A DNA stretch of 64,000 bases from Nautilus pompilius (GCA_018389105.1 JACATO010000970.1:501001-565000); one strand, 5' to 3'; shown: positions 48,501-63,004, counted from the first letter of the stretch. Program-made: numbers and translations. Notes: generated by a model from the sequence alone, not told the origin.

Positions 48501-51500
48501 ATATACCAGTTATTGCACAGAACATTGCAGTATTCTTATCACAGAGGTATGGTATCATCCATACATATCTGAAAACTATCGAGTTTAATCTACCAAAATT
48601 TCCTTGAAATTAACACCATAATTAAATTATCACACAAGGTTTCTGCATATCTGGGTTTTCTCTCTTTTTTTTCAGACTGTGAATCTTAATAGATCCAAAC
48701 ACACCTTCACATCTCCACAAAGTATTACTGAGATCAATAAACTTTACATTTTTTAAAACTAGAAATATAGTTTGTGAACATTCTCCTAAGTAATAGATGA
48801 ATAAAGTGGATTCATACAGATTTTTTTTAGAATCTACAGCCAGGCTTTAAAGTAGATGTGTTTAAAGCAGCAATAAGAGCTGAAAACTAGCCGGTAAAAC
48901 AGAACAACAGCATTAAAATATGAATAACTACTAAATTTCCAGGACAGTGTGTGATATTTTTGCACATACTCAGAATGAGATTAATGGTGTGTAAACAGTG
49001 TACAGACATTAGTGATTGTCACCAAAATACAGAATTATTGTTCAGAAAGCCTGGTTTAGAATGTCACCATACAGTTGAACTTAACATTTGTATATACCAC
49101 ATACCAACTTTATTGTTAAAAAACAAAAAAACATCTGCAAGACTTTCAGAGAAAATATTATTAAAAGCATCATAAATCATAATGAAGCCATTTGCACTAA
49201 AGCTACATTGTGTGGCTTTTTTCGTTCCATTCACTTGACTTATTGTATGTCTGTGGACTAATGTTTTGCTTACCTGGTGCTGCATGACTGACTACAGGTA
49301 AACAGTAATGGCAATGTCACAAAGTTAGTTCAGTGTCTGATGTTAGATTACAAATGCTGATTGTTCCTTAGAATCAATGATGGTAAACAGCAGTTTCACC
49401 TGAATATACCCTGCATAGCCAGGCAGATCTATAGGTCACGAATTAATGATATAAGAGAGCTCACTAAACTAAACAGAATATAACAAAACCCCAAAGAGTG
49501 ACCAAAATGTCTAATTTCTGGTTTCACCTTGTTAATCCAAGAAAACCACAGATAAAGCCATTGTCATTTCTGTTGAGTCCAGAAAAGTATAATAGATTAC
49601 AATTACTGTTATCAAAAATGGGTTGCATCTGGGTAGAATATTTTGTGAGAGAGACATTGTGTGTCTTCTAGAACATGGAATTTAAAGCAAGCAGTTAAAT
49701 CTATGAGATATTAAATAACTATTAAATATACACACACACATATAACATTTTATCTACTTTAAATTCCACTGAAAATTTTTAAGCCAAGTTAAGAGTTGTT
49801 AACAAATTATAGCATCACATATATTAGTAGTTTTGCTCAGGCTCATAGATGCTGCTATTTAAAAACTAAGGCACAGGAAAATAAAATTTACTTTATTTCA
49901 AGAATGCTTCATTTTTTTTTCTAAGAGTTTCATTTTAATATATGTTAAACATTTCTTTTTTCTTTCTAAATTTGGATTTGTACTGTGGCTACTAACATGA
50001 TCTTCAGCTTTGATCAGACCAGATATTTCTGATACTAGACCTTACAAACTGAGAGCCATAGTTTTCCTTTTGTATGCTAGATCGTAGCATAATGCATGTC
50101 TCGTATGTTTGGAATACTGTGCAGTTCTTCATTTAGTAACTATGTATATAGTGGCAGGTTTAAATCCATACATATAGATTTTAAAATATACCAAGCAACT
50201 CTAAAGGGAGATAATAATAAAAACAAAAAGCTATTTATTTTAGAATTAACACTATAATAAGATCGTGTCTATTTCTGCCATGGCAAACTGAAAAGTGGTA
50301 CACGATAGCAGGGGAAGGAAAAAGAAAACAGAAAATTGATTGAATTAAAAACAGCAGCAATAGCAACAATGAAACAGCCATCTGATGGATAATATTTACC
50401 ACTCTTTTGCTGTTAGCAACATTCAGTTTTGGAATGAATGTTTGAAACGAAAATAACATTTTTGAGCAAGAACAAAATATAATTTGGATGTTGCTTATAT
50501 GTTGGATCTCCATTTTCAAATACCAGGGCAAATGAATGACTATGAATAACTAATTAAAATGATAAAGCCAATACACAGGTACGTAATACCATTACCACTT
50601 GTTTTCTGTGACTTCTGGATTATAGCAAAAATCTTACAAGCTACTGAACACAAATACCTGAATCCATACTTTAAAAAATTGGCAGGCTTTTATACTTTCA
50701 TTTGTAAGTGGCAAGAGCTGACATGTTAAGCACTTGATGGCTGTCTAGCAGTAACGCTAACTAAATACATGCTGCCAATTGGAAGAGAGAAATTGTGCAT
50801 AGTGTTTTAAAAATACAGGTGCACTGGCATAGTTTAGCTGGCAGCAAACTTCCAGGTCTAATATCAGAAACATCTGGCAGCAGATCATCTCAGCAGTCAA
50901 AAAAAAAAAAAAAAAATGCAAACTTAGATAGAAAATTAATGTTTTAGCTTAATTTAAAATGAAATCCTCAAAAAAAAAAAGTTGTCAAGTTTTTTTTATT
51001 TTTTAGAGTAATGAAATTTCATCTACCACTGCTTTAGTTTTTGAGCAGCACCATCTACTTACATAGAAAATCTTTACTAAAACCAACTAAAAGGCACTCA
51101 ACTGTATATCTAATTAATAAATAGAAAATACTAATGAAAAATCTAAACATCCACCTCACCCAGCAGATAGCAAAAATCACTAAATTAAAAAAACTCTTTA
51201 TGTAGATAATAGGTAACTATAAAATCAGATGCACTTTATATCTAAAGGATTTTGACTGTTTACTGTTTGATTTTCTTCTTCAACATGATAAGCAAAACTT
51301 ATTGAAAATCAGGAGAGGCTCTGGTAGAAGGCTGGTATCACTAAGCCAGAGGTAACTTGAGCTAATAATTAGGGGATCCTAGAGTAGCCAGACACAGCTG
51401 CTGTGGTTTAGTCTCTGTACCTGCAGCTGAGGTATCCCTTCTACTCTCACCAGTAAAAAAAGATAACCAGACACAATAACACTACTGTTTCAAGGATTTA

Positions 51501-54500
51501 TTTAAAGCAACCTGCTAAAGCTGAGGCTTTTGAAAAAGATAAGACAATTGAGACCATATTTTTTTTCTTTTACTTTTTAAAATCTTCTTTACTAAACTAT
51601 CTGAACCAATTCAAAAACTTCTACAATAACTTTTTTTATGTAATCAACTTTAAAGTTTGAATTTTTACTTTTGAAGCTGAAATACATATCCATCAAAAGA
51701 AAACCAAAAGCAATAACATTACAGAGAGACTGAAACTCAAAAATAATGAGTCTCTTTCCCCAAAAAATCTAATTAATTAATATAACTTAAAAAATTAACA
51801 GTTTTAGCATTGAAACCAAACATTAAACAACAGCAATGAGCATATGTCTTTAAACTATGTGGGCATGGTCTTTTTAAATAAGATGGGTTAGAACAATTTA
51901 TTTGTCAGTGAAGATGAAAATGAAAAGCTATGATATCTAAAACTAATAAACTACAGCATTTAGCAAAACTATGGAAAAGAAAAGAAGAATTAGAGAAGTG
52001 GAACAAAATACATTATTCTGAAATTAAAGTGTGACAAATGATTATTTCTATTTATGCTCCCAGACTCCAAATCAAAGAAAGATACAATTTAATTTGATTT
52101 GATTTCCAAATACAAATTATACTTCTGGTTTCTCCTGTGACTGGTTAACATTTTATATTGTACTAGACAAAATGGCTATTTACCATACTATAACATATAC
52201 TATGTTGAAATAAATATGCATAATATTTTCAAAATAAAACCTATTAAAGTTAAAGCATTTTTATTTATGCAATAAGCAAAATAACCATTTCTCTGAACTC
52301 CTAGCAACAACAAAACATAATATCCTGTTCCTTCTACTATAAAAAAGAAAATTATATATATATATATATAATTATTTTCACTTGATAGGATGAACTAAAT
52401 CAAAATAAGCCAATAACTCATACTAATTTTATGACAGCCTCTGATCCCTTTTGAAATCTGAAGGCCCCATTTTTATTGCTGCCCAGAATAAACTGGACCC
52501 AATAACATTAACATTAACATGATGGTGTGGGTGGAATTCCAGATTTATTTATTATGAAAACACCTGTCATTCAGAGAATGATATCTCCCACACTACCCAC
52601 ATCCCTTCAGACTTCCATATTCCAGACACTATTTCATATTTTTAATTATTTCACACTGCTGTATCCATCACAGGAACCTGTGAATGCTTCCAAATGCAAT
52701 GATTCTTCTGTTTTCCATTCTCATTTAATTGATTCTAAAAACTAGCCTTTTCCCTTCATTTATATACCATTTCAACAAAATTAATCTGCAATAATATGTT
52801 GTTTTTATTTTTCATTGCAATGTGTTTTCTACATTTACACAGCTTCCATGTTATCATTTTTATTTTTTAAAATCCAAATTAAAGAACTCCTTTGAACAAC
52901 CCTTCTAACCCAAAGAAAACTTTATAATGCCCATGGTTTTACTTTCAGTTTGGAGTGTAAACTGTCAACAGGAAATCATCAGAGTTTATAAAAAAATACC
53001 AGATTAGTGCTTCCCCTGTTGATTTCGTTTGCCATACATACCCTGTCACTAAAACCTGTTTCTTAATATCCAGCTTAGCTAATGGTATGTCACGGTACAT
53101 TGTGCACAATACTGTACATGAATGGTGCATAAGCAGTGACCGGATCGGCAACCTTTGATCCAAATAAAGATGATTCAAATTAGAGCTGACCTGTTTACAT
53201 GTGGAAATGGCATCAAGCTCTAATTGGATAGTTAGTTCTTGGCATAATGTCTTCGCAGGTCATTACCACAAATTGGCCAAAACCGTGGAGTGTCGGTGAA
53301 GGCCAAGGCACAGAAAGAGATTTTGCTATGCACACGTGCAATAATGAAAATGATCATGTTTATTCACTGCTTTTTTATCCAATCAAGCCACTTGTGCATG
53401 CTTTATTTGTATGCAAGAAAAATTCAATTTATGATTGCAAAATTCTTGAAAGAATTTTTAAAAATTAGCATCTTGGACAGGAAAACAGTATATGATTTCT
53501 AGCTTCAATTATTGTTTTCTGCAAAATTTTTCTCTGAAAATGTTTTTGAAGACGTAGTAACAAGATAAAAATCATTTCTACTTTGAAACTTACTGTACTG
53601 GAGCTATGTACTGTAAATATACATATTGTTTTGGGCCATAAAACTTATTTAATGATACATTCACAGTTGTAAGAAAAGGCCAATTTAGTTTTCAAAATGC
53701 TACACACACACAAAAGCTTATACATCAAACTTTCCACAAACTCTTCAGAGAACTGCGTAAACATAATGAAAATTCTTATGCAAAGAGAGAAAGATTGAGA
53801 AACCTTGCAATTTGCAAAATTACCACATATAAGTATAAAGAGAAGATCAGAAGAATACACACAAATGCTACAAACTGTATATGTTGTATTGGTAATAACA
53901 AAGAGAACAGGTTTTCATAGCATTGTTTCTGCTGCTTGCTTGTCCTGTGCTAGAGAATAAACCAAACTGCTCAGAAATTCAGTCATCCATAATGTAAAGC
54001 ATGGAATCATGGGAAATGATTTTTAAAAAGTTCCAAGAATGAATAATAAATCCTGTGATGTTAAACATTTAGTAGCAAAGTGGCTATAGTAAGAAGTCAT
54101 AGCATTCACAATAATGTGAATAATGTGTTATTCATTTGTCTCATGATTCAAATATTGAGCAATTATGTACAAAAATAGTGAAGATGAAACATGATTCTGC
54201 ACAAAGTAAAAATCACTCAGAACAGTTCTATTGCAATGCAACTCTATTTTTAATAGGTTGATTGTTGCTGTACAAATAACAACCAATGTAAAACATGTGT
54301 GGTAGTATCACATGCTACTCTTGCAGCTGCAAGTTGTTGTCAAAGGGCACCAAAAGTTTTAGGATTACCTACAAATGAATACAATGCTGCTAGATACATT
54401 AATAAACTGTTCAATACTTGCTTTCCTTTGCTTTTAGTAATGATAAACAAAATAGACTTCTAACCTCATATATCAACATTCTGAATAAGAATAATATTGG

Positions 54501-54770
54501 TGTTATACTACAAAGCTCAATGTAATATCTGTAACTGAGTTAGTACTTTTTGTCACAAATATAATGATGTGTTGTATATGTGTGTTTTCAGTATCTCAAG
54601 ATACCGGAAATGCATATATACAGGAATAATATTATATGAAGATATCTTAAAGGTTTATGGCAACAGTTTTTTTTTAAAAAAAGATATAATTTATTTCAAT
54701 GTATATTAAATAGATGTAATCAGTACATTTTATTAAAATATTAGTAATTTACTTAACTTGTAAACATCAT
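48501..54770. other. Long AT-rich stretch, no gene seen
   Basis: No gene or element is recognised. Frames of 98 codons (50235-50531, minus) and 77 codons (52945-53178, minus) are within chance length. A run of 18 A at 50899-50916 follows a more complex segment and might be an old poly(A) tail. A perfect 12-bp palindrome lies at 53099-53110. Confidence 0.5.
52352..52371. repeat. (TA)n microsatellite
   Basis: About nine to ten TA units. Confidence 0.9.
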
Positions 54771-54787
54771 TATTCAGAGACAGCTGA

Positions 54788-55144
54788 TTGGAAAGCCAAC
54801 TTTCATCTCAAGATAATGATATATTAGCAGTGACTTTATTCAGAAACAGTATCAGCATTAATATGGGGAGTACTTCTGAAAAGTTGGTAGAGATAAAAGT
54901 TGCTTCAAGTATTAGACATGATGAAAAAGATAAGAAATATCAAGATCAGAGAGAACAAATCCAACTTTATGAAATACATAAGATGTCAAGTCAGGCCAAT
55001 GATCATGGTAGATATGAGCATAAATTTGTGAAAACTGGCAACATAATATCAATTGTTAAGTTTATATGTTATCATTTAATTTTCTTTTCCACTTTTATTT
55101 TAAAAAGAATATTATTATTATTATTATTCCATAGTGTATTTTAA
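54788..55144 (+). other. Unassigned 118-codon open frame
   Basis: The frame is preceded by a fair splice acceptor (TTATTCAG at about 54770-54777). Its first 85 residues are mixed and charged (SSIRHDEKDKKYQDQREQIQ), unlike the low-complexity tail. It starts at a TTG, so it would have to be an internal exon. I recognise no domain. About one frame of this length is expected by chance in a window of this size and composition, so I do not call it a gene. Confidence 0.15.
55109..55128. repeat. (ATT)n microsatellite
   Basis: About six to seven ATT units. Confidence 0.9.
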
Positions 55145-58100
55145 TGAGTTTTATTATAGTGAATTATTTGTTTTATCTACTATAAATGTTTATTTTTGTT
55201 TATAAATAAATTTTTTTAGATGTTATATATAAATTGTAGAAAATGGTATATTATAAACTTAATTTAAATGAATATTAAACATGTAATTTTTTGTTTTGTT
55301 TTTTCAATTCTACAACTATTAAATACCCAACCATAATTTATAATAGGCAAGAGACATACGTTAGTCAAACCTGTTTGCTGATACATTTTCCTGTTTAAAT
55401 ATCAAATCCAGTTTTCCTTTCAAGCTACAGAAACCACATTTAATAGATTTTCTCTAAACAATTCACAAGCAGACAAAAGAGTAAATACTCTTCTTAAACA
55501 TGCAGTTTTCAATACTCCCCAAAAGTGCATTTTACAATGCTGTGACTTCTCAAGTTATTAAGTGTAGACAGTGATTTAAAAAAAAAACACAAAAAAAACT
55601 GATAATTGAAATAATAATGAAAATGATATTATTTAGTCATTAGCAGTGAACAACAGAACTCCTAAGCCCTGAACAATAAAAGTGATTTAGCTATTTGTTT
55701 GCTGCAGTATATCTTACCATGTCTGATGGGCCACATAAAAGTAGAATGGTGATAATAATCTAAAAATTAGAAAAGGCTTTTAAAAATCTCTTTTAATAAG
55801 GCCTTCATGAGGTAGGTTGGCACTTTATCTAAAAGAAAGTGCCATAGGTTTTCTGATTCTTCAGCAGGATTTCTGAATTGTTCCTGTTATGTACAGCATG
55901 CATGTCTGTGAAAATGTAGACTACTCTTGGTATCAGTGCAGCAGTGGTTGGTAAATGGTAAACAAAAAAAAGCTTTGTCAGCTTAGTATTAAAGCCACAA
56001 TTTTCAAAGAAAATTTAAAACAGAGTTATTTTTCCAAGACATTTATGTAGGCAGAAACAGCAAATTCTGCTTTGGAACAGAAGAGTGTAGTGTTTGTATA
56101 AAACACAAACAACAAGAGAGGAATACAATCAGAACACGTGACAATAAGTGCCAGGTGTGGGTGTGAGAGTAGGATGAAAGATGGAAGGGAAATAAGTTAG
56201 ATTAGAATGAAAGATGCACAACAGCTGAAGGAGCAAATAAAATATCCTGTAATATCACATCAAGTGATGAGGGATGGAAAAAATCTAAATTACAAGCAGG
56301 CTTGAGTCAGCATCCTCACTTAATAAGATACTTCAAGGAGAATAGAAGGTCAGACACACATGTGCAGTGTGCATGCTTTCTAATTCACCAAAACAGAGCC
56401 ATTACTTCTGTATTGTCATTTATTCACATACCATTTGTATGATTAATAGTTTTAAAAACTTAATAAAAAGAAAAAAGCAATAAAATTTAATTTCTTATTC
56501 ACAAAAACCAAATTTTCCCAAAAGAAAGCATTTCACATTTCCTATTTCCAGTTAAAATAAACTGATTATTCCTTGCAAGAAGTCAATATATCATAAAACA
56601 AAGTTTATGTCTGGTTGTATCAAAGGATGTGAAAGAATTACAAAGACATAAATATGGTGTCTGAAATGTAATAAAATCATAGCATGATGAACTGCCACAA
56701 GAGAAAATAAAACAGACATTAAAGTTGACACTCTCACCATTCATGCTGCTAGAAGTCATTGTCAACCCATCAAATTAAATGTATTTAGGCCTGTAAGCTC
56801 TGTTGTGAGTGATCTTTGATCTTTTTGTTCAATGTATCATGTGAAATACTACATTAAACTAAAAACTATCAAACAATATATAAAAATATATAGTTAGTGA
56901 CCCCACTTTTATAAGGCCAATCTTTTGGAGCATTTGGATAACAAGAAATAGATCTTTGGAGATTAATGAATCCCTGTGGTAAACTGTTAAAAATCAGCAC
57001 TTACATAAGAATTAATTCCCTTTTATATTTCTTTTGTTTTACTATTTAAATTCAGAAATCATGTCAGAAAAATGAAGTATTAATAAACATTAACATAGTA
57101 AAAGCATCATAAAAATTAAGTTCTGGTGTTATTTTGGTAAAAAAAAATGATAATCCTTATTTTAAATAAAAATTTTGTCATTTTAATTTTAACTAACACT
57201 TGTCTTTCCTTTGCTACTTTAAGTACATCCAACTTTTATCTAATAGCTTCTACTTTAAAGATAATGTTGTGTGAAATTTTCTCAATAGACACTCGAGTCA
57301 TATCTCTAAAATAAGACAGAGACAGCAAATACTGTACCATCTTTGATGGAAGCATAGAACTGATCCTGGGTATTATATGAAAGTTAAAGAATACAAATGG
57401 CTTTTCCTCATTATTTATTTTTTTGGTTGTTTCTCAAATACATTTTTGCTATTTCAGTTTAATGTTGTTTATCTTTCTGCTTTGATAAAAAAAAAAAGCT
57501 ACAGATTTTTAATTTTAGGAATAAAAGTCAGTGTAAAGGAAAAGGAAAGTTTAAAAGTAAATTTTAATACTACTCAAGATGTACTAAATCTATAAGAGTG
57601 AAAGTTTATAAAACTTCTAAGCTATATGAAGTTAATGAAAGGGTAAAATTCAGTTCAATTCTGTATATTAGGTGCTTTTCTTTAACCATTTAATGGATTT
57701 TCTATTATAACAACATTTCTCCTTTTCAAAATTCTTAAATATCAAGTTGTGCACATCAAAAATTTTATCTAAATTCCAAACTTACAAATGCTGTCATATT
57801 CTGGCAGATATGTAACTCAAATACAAGAAGAGATAATGATGATGAGGTATTATGAATTAAGATTCTTTACTTTTTGCTGCTGGAATCTGATTTATTTCTG
57901 ACAGATTTTAAAAGTCAGAGAAAAAGCAGAAAAGCAGAAGGCAAAATGAGCTATATCACAGATAACTCCTTCCCCACCAGCAAAACAGTGCATAGTAATT
58001 GAAGGTAAGTACAGGTAAAATAATCCATGTTTTCAGGTTGATCAATATAGTGAAAAGGTGAAACAGGTTAGCTTTCCAATATAAAGTTATACTACTCTAA

Positions 58101-58497
58101 ACATTTTTAATTTTTCACATGTGTAGGCAGTGTTAGGCAAAGTGTGTGTGCTTTTTTAAACAAACAGATACTGTTATCTTTAATTTTTAGATTTCACTTG
58201 GTTAATGTTTTAATATTAGAAAAGAACTTTAAACAAAAGCTGAATCTTTCTAATAATAATAATAATAATAAGGTAACTAAAGTCACAGCTAGAGAGTTTG
58301 TAGAAAAGGTTAAAATGAGCATTCACTTGTAGTAAACATTCAAAGGAAACAGAAAAAAAAGACTTTCCATTGTGTGGAAAACTTGTTTTTTGAGCAAAAA
58401 AAAATTATATGATGGGAATCCAGAGACAAAAACTAAGGCAATTTTGTTTTTTTTTTTGTTTTTTTTCTTTAAACAAAAAAAAAAAAAGCTAACATCC
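55145..58497. other. AT-rich DNA, no gene seen
   Basis: No gene or element is recognised. A (TAA)n run lies at 58251-58271. Open frames are below 75 codons. Confidence 0.5.
58251..58271. repeat. (TAA)n microsatellite
   Basis: About seven TAA units. Confidence 0.85.
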
Positions 58498-58503
58498 ACT
58501 TAC

Positions 58504-58858
58504 GAGATAGTTTCTGTGCAACCTTCCTAACTGCAATGGACCCAGCAGCACTTTGGGATGACATCAATATTCTAGTCTTCTTGGAGCTTTTGGACTGTTG
58601 ACTGTAGCGCCAGATGAAGATTATTGTAGTCAGCGGCAACCAGAGGGATGTATATATATATATATTTGAAATCACAACCTGGCCAGGCTGGCATTGTGCC
58701 AATATGGAGACCCTCCCCCTTCCTCTTTCCCAGCTAGTTCCTTCATAAAACTTGGCTAGCTGACCCAGTGGGAGCACCCAGCAGCTTACATCAGAGCAGT
58801 GGGAGGAGGGAAGGATCAGAGAAAAAAAGATTAGGGTAAAGGGAAGTGGCTTCCCCAA
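58504..58858 (-). other. Possible host exon with splice donor
   Basis: On the minus strand an open frame from 58858 runs past a strong splice donor (CTC then GTAAGT, 58498-58503 on the plus strand) and closes at 58469 in a poly(T) stretch. If the donor is used, the exon ends at 58504. The frame includes a hydrophobic stretch (LWLPLTTIIFIW) followed by a basic, serine-rich part (RYSQQSKSSKKTR, then GSIAVRKVAQKLSR), as in a single-pass membrane segment with a cytoplasmic tail. A (TA)n repeat at 58650-58665 interrupts the candidate. The local G+C is higher than the flanks. I recognise no family, and a chance frame is possible. Confidence 0.2.
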
Positions 58859-61800
58859 ATCTGTTTCAGCATCTCACCAGAACACTCATTATTACTAACC
58901 ACCAGAAGCAGCATGGACTGTGCCTATCACTGCCCGAATCTTTTCCCCTTGCAATTATTGAAGTTTCATTTCCTTTTCTTGTACCCTTTTTTTACTGGAT
59001 GGCTGCCATTATTCATTTTTTTTTCCCTTAGCTCCCTTATTATTTCAGATCACTGAGTCCTGATAAAGTCTTCAGAAGAATTTTCTTTTTTTTAAAATTA
59101 TAACCAAAAATAAATGAACAGGCAAATCTTCCATTTGAATAATTTACATTCTGATTATCATTTTAAAAAAAAAAGAAATGCAAGAACTAGATGAATACTA
59201 AATGTGTGTAATCTTTTAAGTGCCAGATTGACAATAATTTTAAATAGTCTGGAGTTGCTGTCATATACTCCGTAAGCACATTACGCTATACCACCATAAC
59301 GTTGCATTCATTACACCACCACCAGCACAGATACTTTCCTGTCCAAAAATCTATAAAAGCAATAAATGATTTCAGAACAAAGCACTTTTCAAGATCAAAC
59401 TTTTTTTCTTCTAAATTTGGCAAACACTAAGTTTAATCCAAACTGAAATCCGCGAGACCATCTCCCTGTCCTTCCTTTTAATGAGCCAAATGCACACTCT
59501 CAAAACGATACAATAATTTTGGTCACCACACGAGTTTCTAAAAAAATAAATTAGAAAAATAAAAATAAAATAATTACACATTAAGCTGACAAGCACCACT
59601 CTCTTTTGATGTCTGGCATTTTACATTTGTACCTGTCACATAAGCATGGATTAAAAAAAAAAAAAGCAAATAATCTATTACTTAAACAGTCAGAGACAGC
59701 AGGTCACACTAAATTCGTTAAGGATAATTATGCACTATCTGTTGTGTATACTGACTTTAAATCATTGTAAATCTTGTAGATGGGTTACTCGTTCTTTGTA
59801 ACTACCAAGATAGTGTTGACAGAAAGCTATTTTAAAAAAGGGTTTGATTTTAATCAGATGAGAAGTGAAAAATATAACCAACAAGGTGACTTGTTCTTAT
59901 TAGACCTGGTTTACTCCACTGGTCACTGATACTCTAATATTATCACAGAAAAGATATAAGGCAGCCTGACTGAAGTTATGAACAACAACAGTGTAATATT
60001 AAGAATTTCCTAGATTTTTTTTTATTTTCATATTCTCTACAAGAAGATTGAAAAAAAAAAATATTTTGAAAGGATTTATTTGTTCTAGAAGATTCCATGG
60101 AGATTATTATTATTAGGAACTCTAAGACTGGTTTTTGTGTCCAGCAAGAATTTAACAAGAGACACTATTCACCTATACCCAATGGAAATGCAAGACCTTT
60201 ATTTAGCTTCTTTTTAAAAAACATTCTGTGCCAATAATTTATCTTTAGATTTTCCTATTTTTGTTTTGTTCATGCAAATGAAAAAAAAAAAAAAAACACT
60301 CAGAAAGAATGGCACCAACAACACAGGAAGTTGTAAAAGATTTTCATTAACTGATTTTAGATTTTCTTTTATAGAATTAGCTGTATCTCAACCAAATCAT
60401 AAACCATTTAATTTATTTGGTAGTATAATTTTTTCTACTTAATAAATATTAGAAATTCATTTTTATTTGTAAAACTCTAGTAATAAAAACAAGGATTCTC
60501 TGAGCTCATATCTATTTTACCCATTTACCCGTCATTAGCAATGATTCCACAGAGCTTGAATGCTGCTGCTTCATCAGTTGAGAGGTAGTGAGGCTGCCTG
60601 CCATAGTCACAAACTAAATCTTTTTTTTTTTTTTTACTTACTAACAGTTGTACAAATAAAAATTAATTTAATTTCAATATATTTAATTATGAAAAGAAAA
60701 AAAGAAACTAATCTTCAATATATTTTGTAAAGAACTCTGTGAATGCTGCTCCAAAGCTGTCTGTCCTAAGCTATACTACTACCTAACTTGATGAGGGTTT
60801 CACAGTCCTAAATAAGCTCATAAGAGTGTTAAATGAATACCAGACAGATTGTTTGCTCCAAGTTTGTGCCTGACGGGTGATAAACATGCTAAATATTGAT
60901 TCTGCCTAGTTAACTATTTTCAGGTATGTACATACTCTAAGAATGGATTGTTGTTGTTTTTTTAAATTTAGTTCCTTTGTTAAATGTAGGCACATGACCA
61001 GCCCCTGTAAAAAGTAGATGGTGTGTCAACTTTTGGCAGTCTATGAGAGAACCTACTGGGATTCTTCTGATTATAAGTGGGAGGATAAAACCCCTGTGGA
61101 GCAAGAGAAACCATGCCATTGGCTAGACACCAAACTTAGCAGTATAATTTAATTATTTTTGCAGCACAATCCTGTGTTGAAAGAAAGACCCTATTCCCGG
61201 TACTTTTATTGAATATTCACAACTTAAAGACTTCTGCATCTTGCAGGTTCACCATGCTTGAAGAGTTTTTCCTATGGCTGTCTGTCTTTTCTATAAATAT
61301 GCTTAAAACCAAGTTTAGTTCCATTAAAGTAGAAGACTTAAACCAGTTAAGTTTCTTCAGTAACTCTTAGTTGAGGACTCAATAAAATTACAATTCTAAT
61401 CTTGCTTCTGATCTATATAGGCAATTACTGTAAATAACAACAAAATAACTTATGCACAGTACAAATTAACTTGTAAACTTGGCCTAGACAAGTCATAGCA
61501 ATAATGGGCATATCATGAAGAAAATATAAGCATTGTTCTGATTGAAATACTAAATAATTTATGGCTGGTACGTGACATTACTTAAAAGATTAACAATTTT
61601 CAATATTCACCCACTACACTATTGTGACAAAGTTGCAGTGATGCATGAAATTTTCATAGGCAGCATTAACCAAAAACTGTTCATAATTTGAAATAAAATA
61701 TAAAAACCCTATAGATTCTCCTTTAAAAAGATTCATTGCCCATTCATTCCTTTCTATATCACCATAGTATGTTTGAAACAGTATAAAGGCATTCTGTTCT

Positions 61801-62544
61801 TCAGTTTTTACAACTTTCTACTACTACATCTCCCATTTTCATCAGCAGCAATTTTATACACACCTAATTCAGACAAGATGCATGTGAATCTTATACTAAA
61901 ACATTTTAGAAAGATACTGCTCAGAAAAGATTAGGTGTAAATTACCTTCATAGCTGTGATTTTGTGTTGCTTTTGAAGACAACAGACTATGACTAATTTC
62001 CTATAAAAGCCCAGAAGTGTGGTAGCTCAGGGATAAACAATCCTCTAAAAATCTTTGACAAAATGTTTGGTTTATATAAATCTAAATATCATCATTTATT
62101 TGGCATTGGGAAGCATTCAAACTTTCCAAATTTTAAGATTGTTTTTAAATCTGTCAAGAAAGTTTGCATAGTATAGGTTAATCTGTTTTGTATTTAATGC
62201 AAACATGCTAATAATTAATGAACTGGTGAACAACAGGGCTAAGTGATATTTACACTATCTGTGATGGTTAACACCCGCACATTCATGTTTTCTTTTCAAT
62301 TTTTATCTGTCACACATAACTTAACATTAAAAGATTAAAGACAAACTATAGAGGTGTTCAAAGTGCATGACTTACAACTACAATAACTGCTTCAATACAA
62401 ATTTGGATTACTAATGGTTCCCTTTTGGCACAAGTGTCAACTCATAAGAGTAGAAACCAACCAGACTGTGTTTCAGTAATCAGCAGCTATTTTGTATATG
62501 GTACTCAAACTTATACCAATAAAAACTAAGTAATGTAATAACTA
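58859..62544. other. AT-rich DNA, no gene seen
   Basis: No gene is recognisable. On the minus strand near 61110 a short GGCATGGTTTCTCTTGCTC match to the shared SINE body occurs, too short to call as a copy. Long A or T runs occur at about 60282-60297 and 60620-60637. Confidence 0.5.
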
Positions 62545-62765
62545 CTACTATACTAAAATTCTTCTGTTTAGATGTGGAAGGAAAATGAAGTATCCAAAAT
62601 AAACCAAGCCAATAAACTGGTACAGAAAAGTGAGAATAAACCATACCATGGAAGGTTGCCAAACTAAGTTGGATCCCTGCAGGATTCAAACCTGAGCCAT
62701 CAGCCAAGATATGCCAATAAGCTATGTACTCAAACATCCAATATCCACCATAAAATATAATATAA
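62545..62765 (-). mobile_element. tRNA-headed SINE copy with clear B box
   Basis: On the minus strand a tRNA-like head ends in GGTTTGAATCC (62692-62702 on the plus strand), close to the RNA polymerase III B-box consensus GGTTCGAATCC. The body then reads ACTTAGTTTGGCAACCTTCC, ATGGTATGGTTTATTCTC and TTCTGTACCAGTT (core at 62615-62627), and ends near CCACATCTAAA. This is the best-preserved head in the window and defines the family. Confidence 0.65.
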
Positions 62766-63004
62766 AAGTTAGTAGAAAGACAATACAATAGTATATTTTC
62801 AAGTGCTTTTTGCACTTGTGTGTTACTCTTTCATGACCAAACTGTAGCACCTAGAGGCCTCAAATTTTGGGAGATTTTAAGCTACCACATATTGACCTTG
62901 AAGGCCATTTTGGGGCCACCAAAGGCCATTTTCAAAATCCTTCTAAATTACACTTAGTTCACTGTATTCATTCAAAATAGACAACCGAACAGTCTCAAAT
63001 TATA

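Noticed and set aside
50235..50531. 98-codon minus-strand frame
   Set aside because: Low complexity (leucine and phenylalanine runs from T-rich sequence) and no recognisable family.
50899..50916. A18 run as the tail of a retrocopy
   Set aside because: The preceding segment shows no recognisable head, frame or target duplication.
53099..53110. 12-bp palindrome ATTGTGCACAAT as an operator
   Set aside because: Palindromes of this size are expected many times in 64 kb, and the setting is not bacterial.
61080..61135. Seventh copy of the shared SINE
   Set aside because: Only about 20 bases match the body and no flanking blocks follow.
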